Below, piece by piece: positions 9,249 through 15,606 of a DNA stretch of 64,000 nt (the stretch's first letter is position 1; every line of letters begins with the position of its first letter). A program made the translations under genes and the position numbers. The stretch is taken from NCBI GenBank assembly GCA_050260515.1, contig JBLNCI010000005.1, forward strand, positions 59,652-123,651. The letters are read 5' to 3'. Source of the DNA: DATJIG01 sp050260515. GTDB taxonomy: Bacteria; Pseudomonadota; Alphaproteobacteria; SMXQ01. A model generated the notes under the pieces. It had not been told where the DNA came from. It saw only the letters and a list, made by a program, of their open reading frames with translations, and did not search any database.

Positions 9249-9828
9249 GCTCCCGCCGCAGCGTCGCCGCCCAGACGAGGAACTCGTCCGACATTTCCGC
9301 CCCGGTGGCGGGCCCCACTTTCGGCAGCACTGCGGAGTCGGTTGGCGCAACGTAGTCGAGACACGCCACTGCATCGCCGAGGCTCACGATGACGCCCTGC
9401 CATTGGACAGGGTGTCCGCCGAACGTACCCGACGCGACGTACCGCAATTCCGGAATATCGCCGTCGATAAAGACGGCATCGCGGATTGCGACCGCTTGTG
9501 CAGCCGGCTACACGTTGGTGCTGACGTGCTCGGCCGCGATGACGCGGGCGACCGCCTCGAATCTGTCGTGCGGGACGGCGAGGCGATTCCATTCGACGGC
9601 ATGGAAGCCGTTGACGCCGAACGTCAGGACGTCTCCCGCCAGGGCGAACTGCACGAACGTCTGGTCCGAGTGGTACGTCTCCTTGGAGACGCGGCATTGA
9701 GAGCACGGCAGCATCACCGAGAATTCCTTTCCCTGCACGACGTAGCGATCGCCTGCGTATCGTCCTTTCACGGGGGCGCACGCGCTCAAGCAAGACGCGA
9801 CAAGGCTCATAACCAGAAGCATTTTCAT
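9229..9828 (-). pseudogene. lipoprotein gene interrupted by an in-frame amber codon
   Basis: Reading from the ATG at 9828 gives a lipoprotein signal (MKMLLVMSLVASCLSAC, lipobox LSAC) and 106 residues with a CSQC motif. A TAG at 9508-9510 then stops the frame. The same frame continues without another stop for 93 codons to a TGA at 9229. The continuation (for example VFIDGDIPELRYV, HPVQWQGVIVSLGDAV) has normal amino-acid composition and the third-position GC bias of a coding region. I read this as one gene of about 199 codons broken by a nonsense mutation, or by a sequencing error. A genuine 106-residue lipoprotein with a remnant downstream is also possible. I do not recognise the family. Confidence 0.5.
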
Positions 9829-9975
9829 GGTGAAACAGCCGGGGCAGGCGGTTGTATCTCCGGGCCGCAACGTAGCCGTTGAAAGTGCGACGAGGAAGGC
9901 GTGATACGGCGGAGCCGTCTCACGCGCCGGAGCAGAACGAACGCGCGCGTCCGGAACGGATCGCGACCGACTCTT

Positions 9976-10203
9976 CTACGAATCGTCGTCCGGGGGGTCA
10001 TTGCGCGTCGCCCTTTCGGCGGCGCGGCGCAATTCCGTGAGCTGCCGCTCCAGCTCCTTCGCGCGGCGCTCGAGGTCCTGTGCATAGGCCGCGAGCGACG
10101 CCCGCGCGCGCGGATCGCTGGGCACCTCTTCCGCGAGGCGAAGCGCGCGTTCGACCTTTTCCCGAAGGCTGCGGATTTTGCGGAGGAGGGTGATCTCTTT
10201 CAT
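9976..10203 (-). CDS. small coiled-coil protein, unknown
   Basis: The 75-residue product is almost entirely charged alpha-helix: two heptad-rich stretches (residues about 1-25 and 38-68, with ERRAKELERQLTELRRAAER) and an acidic tail (PPDDDS). There is no signal or membrane segment, so it is probably a cytoplasmic oligomer. Spacing to neighbours suggests it is transcribed alone. The start at the ATG complementary to 10201-10203 has no strong Shine-Dalgarno sequence. No family is recognised. Confidence 0.5.
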   Translation of the reverse strand: MKEITLLRKIRSLREKVERALRLAEEVPSDPRARASLAAYAQDLERRAKELERQLTELRRAAERATRNDPPDDDS

Positions 10204-10349
10204 CGGCCCGAAGCGCGCTCCACCAAGCGCGATTCATCCACAAGGTTGTGACGAATAGAGCCAATGTTGCCGCAACCGCAAGTGTTATGTCGCGTTAACG
10301 ACACTTCAAAGTCGCGAACCGGGCAGACTTGCCGGCGTTTTAGGGGTGA

Positions 10350-11123
10350 ATGTCAGTCCCCATCTCCAACGCGAATAAGAAGGCGGAAACGTCCGAAATC
10401 GCCATGGTCCATCCCGCAACCGGGCCGACCAGCAACCGACTGCTGGCGGCACTCTCGAAGAACGATTTCGCGACCCTCGAACCCCACTTCGAGGACGTGA
10501 TGCTGATGCAGCATCAGGTTCTGTTCGAGCAGGGGCGCCCGATCCACCGCGCGTATTTCCCGCACGACGGATTCATCTCGCTGGTGTCGGTGTTCGAGGA
10601 CGGTCCGATCATCGAGACGGCGACCGTCGGCCGCGAGGGAATGGCGGGAAGCCCGCTGTTCGTCGAGAACAAGGGATCGCCGACCCGCGCCGTCGTGCAG
10701 GTGCCCGGCTGCTGCACCATCGTGCCGACGCGCGCCCTGCAGCGCGCCATGGCCGACAGCGCGCCGCTCCGCGGCGTCATCGGCAACTACATCCACGCGT
10801 TCCTGACCCAGACCATGCAGACCGTCGCCTGCAACGCCACGCACTCGTGCGAGGAGCGTCTCGCCAAGTGGCTCCTGATGTCGGCCGACCGCGTGAGCGG
10901 AGATCGCGTGCCGCTGACCCAGGAGTTCCTGGCGCAGATGCTGGGCGTCGGACGCCAGACCGTCTCGACGGTCGCGGGCAAGCTGCAGTCGCTCGGCGTC
11001 ATCGAGTACAGCCGCGGCAAGCTCGCGATCACCAATCGCCGCGCGCTGGAACGAGTTTCTTGCGACTGCTATGGCGTGATCCGCGACGCCTACGAGGCGG
11101 TCCTGCCGCTCACGTACCGCTGA
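10350..11123 (+). CDS. Crp/Fnr-family transcriptional regulator
   Basis: The 257-residue protein has an N-terminal cyclic-nucleotide-binding-type beta-barrel (VLFEQGRPIHRAYFPHDGFISLV, here split: VLFEQG, AYFPHDGFISLV) and a C-terminal winged helix (LTQEFLAQMLGVGRQTVS). Cysteines are present (GCC, CNATHSC, CDC) but not in the N-terminal four-Cys arrangement of FNR, so an FNR-type iron-sulfur cluster is not indicated. The barrel resembles the short rhizobial Crp-like regulators that sense signals other than cAMP. The ATG at 10350 follows aggggtga. A second in-frame ATG at 10404 is possible. The target genes are not evident. It stands 84 bp before prfB. Confidence 0.85.
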   Translation: MSVPISNANKKAETSEIAMVHPATGPTSNRLLAALSKNDFATLEPHFEDVMLMQHQVLFEQGRPIHRAYFPHDGFISLVSVFEDGPIIETATVGREGMAGSPLFVENKGSPTRAVVQVPGCCTIVPTRALQRAMADSAPLRGVIGNYIHAFLTQTMQTVACNATHSCEERLAKWLLMSADRVSGDRVPLTQEFLAQMLGVGRQTVSTVAGKLQSLGVIEYSRGKLAITNRRALERVSCDCYGVIRDAYEAVLPLTYR

Positions 11124-11207
11124 CGCGGTGGAGGCGGCCGGTCCGGCCGGCGCCCTTGCGCCTTAGCCCCGCGGCCGCTATATCCCGTCCGTCCACGGGA
11201 GTCCGCC

Positions 11208-12345
11208 ATGCGCGCCGAATTACAGAACGTCGCCGATGCCGTCCAGCAGTCGCTCGCGCTGCTGAGGAGGTATCTTTGACCTCGATAAAGCGCTGAAGCG
11301 GCTCTCCGAGCTCAACGCCCTCGCCGAAGATCCCGATCTCTGGAAGGATTCCGAGCGCGCGCAGAAGGTGATGCGCGAGCGGACCCAGCTCGGCAACCTG
11401 GTCGAGGCGGTCCAGTCGATCGAGCGCGAGTACAACGACACCGTCGAGCTCGCCGAGATGGCCGAGGCCGAGAAGGACGAGGGCCTGATCGCCGAGGCTG
11501 GGCGCACGCTCGCCGCGCTCAACAGTCGCGCCGAGGAGATGCAGCTCTCGTGCCTGCTCTCGGGCGAGGCCGACCCCAACGACAGCTACCTCGAGGTCCA
11601 CGCCGGCGCCGGCGGCACCGAGTCCCAGGACTGGGCCGAGATGCTTCTGCGCATGTACACGCGCTGGGCCGAGAAGCACAAGTTCAAGGTCGAGTGGATC
11701 GAGGAGAGCGCGGGCGAGGAGGCCGGCATCAAGTCGGCGACGATCCGCGTCAAGGGCGAGAACGCCTACGGCTGGCTCAAGACCGAGGGGGGCGTGCACC
11801 GGCTGGTGCGGATTTCGCCGTTCGATTCGCAGGCGCGCCGTCATACGTCGTTCTCGTCGGTGACGGTCTATCCCGTCGTCGACGAGACCATCAACGTCGA
11901 GATTCTCGACAAGGACCTGCGCGTCGACACCTACCGCGCGTCGGGCGCGGGCGGCCAGCACGTCAACAAGACCGACAGCGCGATCCGCATCACCCACAAT
12001 CCGACCGGCATCGTCGTGTCGTGCCAGACCGACCGCTCGCAGCACCGCAACCGCGCGATGGCGATGCAGATGCTGAAGGCGAAGCTCTACGAGCTCGAGC
12101 TGAAGAAGCGCGAGGAGGCCGCGGCCGCGAGCCGCACCGCGAAGACCGACATCGGCTGGGGCCACCAGATCCGCTCGTACGTGCTGCAGCCCTACCAGAT
12201 GGTGAAGGACCTGCGCACCGGCGTCACCACCGGCAACCCGCAGGCGGTGCTCGACGGCGATCTCGACCCGTTCATGGAGGCGGCCCTCGCCCAGCGCATC
12301 ACCGGCTTCAAGGGCGCCGGCGAGGACGTCGAGGAGCCGGCGTAG
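11208..12345 (+). CDS. prfB: peptide chain release factor 2, with programmed +1 frameshift
   Basis: RF2 recognises UGA and UAA stop codons and triggers peptide release. Translation starts at the ATG at 11208 (GGGAG seven bases upstream) and runs 23 codons to an in-frame TGA at 11277-11279. The remaining 355 codons are in the +1 frame from GAC at 11278. The total of about 378 residues is normal for RF2. The codon-recognition tripeptide SPF is visible in VRISPFDSQARR, and the catalytic GGQ in GAGGQHVNKTDS. Annotation tools often call only the second frame. Low RF2 lets the ribosome shift and make more RF2. Confidence 0.95.
11265..11280 (+). promoter_or_regulatory. prfB +1 recoding site
   Basis: AGGAGG TAT CTT TGA C: an internal Shine-Dalgarno-like hexamer at 11265-11270, the slippery CTT and the UGA stop followed by C. 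Spacing matches the well-known bacterial prfB site. The hexamer is a full anti-SD match, where E. coli has AGGGGG. Confidence 0.95.
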
Positions 12346-12388
12346 GCGGCGAACGGCCGCGGGTGTCTCGAAACGGGGAGGGCGTGCG

Positions 12389-12868
12389 ATGGTCAAGCGT
12401 GTCACGCGCAGCTCGCGGGCGTCTGCAGGACGCCGCGCCCACAATCCGGCGGCCATTCCGGCCAGCGCCAACTACTCCCACGGCATCGAGGTCCCGCCCG
12501 GCGCGCGCCTGCTGGCCATCGCGGGTCAGGTCGGCCGCGACTCCGACGGCACCATCCCCGCGGGCATCGAGGCGCAGGCCGCTCTCGCCTGGCGCAACGT
12601 CAAGGCGGTGCTGGCGTCGGCCGGCATGGAGATGTCCGACCTCATCCACTACTTCTCGTTCCTGGTCCGGCGCGAGGACAACGCGGGCTACGACCGCGCG
12701 CGGCTCGCAGCGCTCGGCGGCGCCAAGCCCGCCTCGACGAAGGTGTTCATCTCCGGCCTTGCCCAGCCCGAGCTCCTGTGCGAGGTGCAGGCGTTCGCGG
12801 CGAAAGTAGCCGCGCCGAAGCGTCCGTCTCCAAATCGCGCCAACAAGGCTGCGAAGCGGCGGCGGTAA
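12389..12868 (+). CDS. Rid (YjgF/YER057c) family protein
   Basis: A 159-residue trimer-forming Rid-fold protein. True RidA deaminates reactive enamine/imine intermediates using an Arg in a PARSCVEV-type motif. The equivalent stretch here reads PASTKVFIS, so that Arg appears to be Ser, while the Glu of the last strand (LCEVQAFA) is kept. That points to one of the Rid subfamilies without classical deaminase activity. The N-terminus has an extra 20 basic residues and the C-terminus an Arg/Lys-rich tail (ANKAAKRRR), which could bind nucleic acid or be disordered. The ATG at 12389 follows gggag. Its TAA directly abuts the convergent small-membrane-protein operon. Confidence 0.75.
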   Translation: MVKRVTRSSRASAGRRAHNPAAIPASANYSHGIEVPPGARLLAIAGQVGRDSDGTIPAGIEAQAALAWRNVKAVLASAGMEMSDLIHYFSFLVRREDNAGYDRARLAALGGAKPASTKVFISGLAQPELLCEVQAFAAKVAAPKRPSPNRANKAAKRRR

Positions 12869-13162
12869 CTACCGTTCGCCCGCGGTTTCCGCGTCGATCG
12901 GGGAGAGCACTTTGCCGGACCGGTTTCGCACGGCCTTCAGGTCGCTGCAGGTGTCTTCCGGCGACGGTGCTGATGCGAGGCGGACGAGGTACATCGTGCG
13001 GGTCGGGCCCTCGGCTTTGAGCTCTGGCGCGGGGTCGCAATTGATCGCCGCTCGCCCACCGTCATGCTTCGAAGCGACGAGCAGCGTCGCAACGAACACC
13101 GCACCGAGGGCGGCGATGCCGGCCGCAAGCGCCGCGTCGATGTGACGATGCAGCGTTCCCAT
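12869..13162 (-). CDS. small single-pass membrane protein, sixth gene of the small-ORF operon
   Basis: A product of 97 residues. Residues 1-8 are cytoplasmic-like, about 9-28 form one transmembrane helix (AALAAGIAALGAVFVATLLV), and the rest is polar with two cysteines (INCDP, EDTCSD) that could form a disulfide if exported. The longer open frame upstream overlaps the preceding gene, so I start at the ATG complementary to 13160-13162. It begins 14 bp after the previous stop. No family is recognised. Confidence 0.55.
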   Translation of the reverse strand: MGTLHRHIDAALAAGIAALGAVFVATLLVASKHDGGRAAINCDPAPELKAEGPTRTMYLVRLASAPSPEDTCSDLKAVRNRSGKVLSPIDAETAGER

Positions 13163-13176
13163 CGCGGTTTTCCGCC

Positions 13177-13551
13177 TTAGCGCCCGCATTGCAGCAGCCG
13201 GTATATGTAGTTTGGCCCGGAACGCTCGCTGTCGGACGAAGGCGCGGCCTCCTTCGCCGCATCGCACGCGCCGGGGTCCGGCTCTCGGAGAATCGGCACC
13301 GGAACGCCCCGATCTGACGCAGGCGCGGGCTTCGGGCCGGGCTGGCGGTGGATGAAATCCAGGAACTCGTCGAAGGAGAAGCACCTGTTCATCGGGAACT
13401 GCCGATTCACCATCTGGAACCACGCGCAGGTGTCATCGATGCCGGCAGCATGACGAGACGCGCGGTCCTCGTGCGCAAGAAAGCCGAATGCGGCAACGCT
13501 GCTCGCCAGAATGACGACGAGTCCGCGGTATTGGCGCAACCCGCTGAGCAT
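13177..13551 (-). CDS. small single-pass membrane protein, fifth gene of the small-ORF operon
   Basis: A product of 124 residues with one N-terminal membrane helix (LVVILASSVAAFGFLA). The outer part has four cysteines (DDTC, NRCF, GACD, LQCG), enough for two disulfides. It contains a segment FSFDEFLDFIHRQPG and a Pro-rich linker, and ends in NYIYRLLQCGR. The start at 13551 is seven bases after the preceding stop with no clear Shine-Dalgarno sequence, which suggests translational coupling. No family is recognised. Confidence 0.55.
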   Translation of the reverse strand: MLSGLRQYRGLVVILASSVAAFGFLAHEDRASRHAAGIDDTCAWFQMVNRQFPMNRCFSFDEFLDFIHRQPGPKPAPASDRGVPVPILREPDPGACDAAKEAAPSSDSERSGPNYIYRLLQCGR

Positions 13552-13558
13552 GCTGGTA

Positions 13559-13879
13559 TCACTCGTGGTGGTCGTCGTTGGCGGGAGGTGTAAGGAATGT
13601 TTCGCAGCCTTCCATCCGTATGATGAGCTGGACCGGCTCTGCATCGGTTTGCGCACCGGGGCCGACGGGCTGCCCACGCGCAGACTCGATTCGTTCGCCG
13701 GGGCGCGGCTCGCACACCAAGACCGTCGGCCGCCGTTTCCACTCCGCCACCTTCGCGGCCTCGCTCGTTTCGCGACTGGGCATCGAGCGATAGGTCAGGA
13801 CACCGAAGGCCAGCAGGATCGCGGCGAGTGCCCAGAGCGGGAGTGAGATCCGCCGCTTCCAAATGTCACTTATTTTCAT
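13559..13879 (-). CDS. small single-pass membrane protein, fourth gene of the small-ORF operon
   Basis: A product of 106 residues: a short basic cytoplasmic start (MKISDIWKRR), one membrane helix (about 12-29), a charged stalk, then a compact domain with two cysteines (VLVCEP, MEGCET) and an acidic/His tail (NDDHHE). The ATG overlaps the stop of the preceding gene in an ATGA arrangement, a strong sign of a co-translated operon. No family is recognised. Confidence 0.6.
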   Translation of the reverse strand: MKISDIWKRRISLPLWALAAILLAFGVLTYRSMPSRETSEAAKVAEWKRRPTVLVCEPRPGERIESARGQPVGPGAQTDAEPVQLIIRMEGCETFLTPPANDDHHE

Positions 13880-14175
13880 TTTTCGTCACGCATCGCTCTC
13901 AACCTGGCTTTCCACTCGGCTTCGCCGTGTTCTACCCATTCGCGCTGCCGCTCCTGCCATTCGCGCAACGATCTCTCGTCCTCATACCAGAACACGGCCT
14001 CGCGAAAGCTCTTCTGTGTCGGGAGCGCGTGGTAGCTGGTGACCAGCGCCCGCTGCCGCTCGGCGCTGATCGAGAGGACTGCCGCGAGTGCGACGACGCC
14101 CGCGAGTCCGGACAGGCGGCACGCGAGCGGGTGGCGATCCATCCATGCGCCGAAGCGCAGAAGCCGGGCGCGCAT
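13876..14175 (-). CDS. small single-pass membrane protein, third gene of the small-ORF operon
   Basis: A product of 99 residues: basic N-terminus (MRARLLRFGAWMDRHP), one membrane helix (about 21-36), and a long amphipathic helical domain rich in Trp, Glu and Arg (SLREWQERQREWVEHGEAEW). Its ATG follows the TAG of the 39-codon gene immediately. Its stop overlaps the next start by four bases. No family is recognised. The helical tail looks like a protein-interaction or membrane-surface helix. Confidence 0.6.
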   Translation of the reverse strand: MRARLLRFGAWMDRHPLACRLSGLAGVVALAAVLSISAERQRALVTSYHALPTQKSFREAVFWYEDERSLREWQERQREWVEHGEAEWKARLRAMRDEK

Positions 14176-14295
14176 CTAGTTGCCAGCGGCGATGGCAAGT
14201 GCCACCGCCAGTACCGACGCCACCGCGACCAGGGCGATGACGGTTCCCGGATGCCGGAGCGTCGCCTTGAGCGCGTTCCTCTGCGCATCGTTCAT
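14176..14295 (-). CDS. 39-residue membrane microprotein, second gene of the small-ORF operon
   Basis: MNDAQRNALKATLRHPGTV followed by a 20-residue hydrophobic helix (IALVAVASVLAVALAIAAGN) and stop. Its ATG overlaps the stop of the 22-codon ORF (ATGA) and its TAG abuts the ATG of the next gene, so the spacing supports translation although the ORF is tiny. The shape (short basic start, one helix, no outer domain) is that of membrane-regulating microproteins or small toxins. No family is recognised. Confidence 0.5.
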   Translation of the reverse strand: MNDAQRNALKATLRHPGTVIALVAVASVLAVALAIAAGN

Positions 14296-14360
14296 GCGCG
14301 CTGTTCCGTCTGCCGCGCCGATTCATGCTCGGGACTGGACGCACCGGACGCTGTGCTCAT
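14292..14360 (-). CDS. 22-codon first ORF / leader peptide of the small-ORF operon
   Basis: MSTASGASSPEHESARQTEQRA. It is polar and without a membrane segment. It has the best ribosome-binding site of the operon (GGAGGG, spacing 4) and overlaps the next ORF by ATGA, so it may load ribosomes for the downstream genes as a leader rather than make a functional peptide. Confidence 0.4.
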   Translation of the reverse strand: MSTASGASSPEHESARQTEQRA

Positions 14361-14384
14361 GACGCCCTCCAGCCGTTCACGCAA

Positions 14385-14419
14385 ATGTGGACTATAAGCC
14401 GTCGTCTTATAATCCACAA
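14385..14419. promoter_or_regulatory. face-to-face divergent promoters of the XRE gene and the small-ORF operon
   Basis: On the plus strand TATAAT (14408-14413) lies 17 bp after ATGTGG (14385-14390). On the minus strand TTGTGG (complement of 14414-14419) lies 17 bp before TATAGT (complement of 14391-14396). Each -10 element lies inside the spacer of the opposite promoter, so the two cannot easily fire at once. The minus transcript would begin about 25 bases before the 22-codon ORF. Confidence 0.6.
14386..14418. promoter_or_regulatory. palindromic operator, probably for the XRE regulator
   Basis: Left arm tgtggactataag (14386-14398), 7-bp spacer, right arm cttataatccaca (14406-14418): 12 of 13 positions pair. 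It covers the core elements of both divergent promoters. A dimeric XRE regulator encoded 19 bp away is the natural ligand, which would give autoregulation plus control of the operon. Confidence 0.6.
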
Positions 14420-14436
14420 TATGGTCGGCTCCCGGA

Positions 14437-14721
14437 ATGGACGTCCGGAAGCGACTGGCCGAAAACCTGCGGCGAATCAGGCTCCAGCGCGGGATTTCCC
14501 AGGAGGCGCTGGCGCTCGAGGCCGACATCGACCGGGCCTATATGAGTGGGCTCGAGCGCGGCATCCGCAATCCGACCGTGCTGCTGCTGGCGAAGCTCGC
14601 GCGTGCGCTCAAGGTGCCGCTCGGCGACCTGATCGGCGCCGAAGGGCTCGCCGAGCCGCCCGCGCCGAACCTGCCGCGCGGCCGGGCGGGGAAGCGCAAG
14701 CGCTCGGCCAAGCCGAAATGA
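14437..14721 (+). CDS. XRE-family helix-turn-helix regulator
   Basis: A product of 94 residues with a lambda-Cro/XRE HTH covering about residues 6-61 (RLAENLRRIRLQRGISQEAL, then SGLERGIRNPTVLLLAKLA). A short Pro and Lys/Arg-rich tail follows. It lacks a sensor domain, so it probably responds by concentration, like plasmid, phage or restriction-modification controllers. Divergent from the small-membrane-protein operon and separated from it by a shared palindrome. The 5' leader is very short (about 17 bases), with no obvious Shine-Dalgarno sequence, so initiation may be nearly leaderless. Confidence 0.85.
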   Translation: MDVRKRLAENLRRIRLQRGISQEALALEADIDRAYMSGLERGIRNPTVLLLAKLARALKVPLGDLIGAEGLAEPPAPNLPRGRAGKRKRSAKPK

Positions 14722-14722
14722 A

Positions 14723-14755
14723 GAAGCCGGGACGGTGAGTCCCGGCTTCTTCGTT
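14723..14755 (+). terminator. terminator of the XRE gene
   Basis: A 10-bp perfect stem, gaagccggga / tcccggcttc, with a 7-base loop and a following TTCGTTTT. It starts right after the stop codon and faces the end of the peroxiredoxin gene. Confidence 0.75.
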
Positions 14756-14781
14756 TTCACAGGGGCTGAAGCGGCTGAGCG

Positions 14782-15537
14782 TCAGCTCTTCTTCTTTTTC
14801 GCTCCGCGCTTCGCCTTCTTCGCGGTCTTGCGCGCCGGCGCCTTCTTCTTGGCGGCCTTCGCCTTCTTGGCCGAGCGCTTGGCGGTCTTCGCCGCCCGCT
14901 TCGGCGCCTTCTTCTTGGCGGACTTCTTCGGCCCGGCCTTGCGGGCGAGCTTCACCACCTTCTTCGCCTTCTTCGGCGCCGGCTTCTTCGCGGCCGCCTT
15001 GCGCGGCGCGCTCGCGGCCGGAGCGGACGCCGCCGCGGACTCGGTCGCCGCCGCCGAGGTCGCCGACGGGATCGGCTCGCCGCGGATCGCCGCCAGCACC
15101 TGCTCGGCATGGCCGTCGACCTGGACGCTCGGCCAGATCGCCTCGACCTTGCCGTTCTCGTCGATCAGGAAGGTCGAGCGCTGGATGCCCATGAACGTGC
15201 GGCCGTAGAGATTCTTCTCCTTCCACACGTCGTAGTCCTGCACCACGGCGCCGTCGACGTCGGAAGCCAGCGTGAAGTTGAGGCCGTACTTGTCGCGGAA
15301 CGCCTTGTGGCTGTCGCTGTCGTCGCGCGAGACGCCGATGATCTCGGCGTTGGCGCCGGAGAAGTCGGGAAGCTGGTCGCGGAACGCGCAGGCTTCCTTG
15401 GTGCAGCCCGGCGTGTCGTCCTTGGGATAGAAGTACAGCACGACCTTGCGGCCGCGCAGGTCGCGCAAGCTGATCTGCCGGCCGTCGTCGGTCGGCATCG
15501 AGAAATCGGGAGCCAGGTCCCCTACCTGCAAGCTCAT
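14782..15537 (-). CDS. bcp: Bcp-type thiol peroxidase with a Lys/Ala-rich tail
   Basis: About the first 150 residues are a normal atypical 2-Cys peroxiredoxin, which reduces hydroperoxides with thioredoxin: YPKDDTPGCTKEACAF holds the peroxidatic Cys (C45) and resolving Cys (C50), and FRDKYGLNFTLASDVDGAVV follows the fold. From about residue 155 to 251 comes an Ala linker and then an extremely Lys/Ala/Pro-rich tail (KKAKKVVKLARKAGPKK and similar), like histone H1 or AlgP. Such tails bind DNA, so the enzyme may sit on the nucleoid. I choose the second Met (15537) because it has GGAG six bases upstream. The frame is open four codons further. Divergent genes do not interfere. Confidence 0.9.
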   Translation of the reverse strand: MSLQVGDLAPDFSMPTDDGRQISLRDLRGRKVVLYFYPKDDTPGCTKEACAFRDQLPDFSGANAEIIGVSRDDSDSHKAFRDKYGLNFTLASDVDGAVVQDYDVWKEKNLYGRTFMGIQRSTFLIDENGKVEAIWPSVQVDGHAEQVLAAIRGEPIPSATSAAATESAAASAPAASAPRKAAAKKPAPKKAKKVVKLARKAGPKKSAKKKAPKRAAKTAKRSAKKAKAAKKKAPARKTAKKAKRGAKKKKS

Positions 15538-15606
15538 GTGGTTCTCCATCTGCGGCTTCGTCGAAGCCCCGGTTTCGGGCCGGCCGTGTCGGGCCGTGCC
15601 CCCTGT

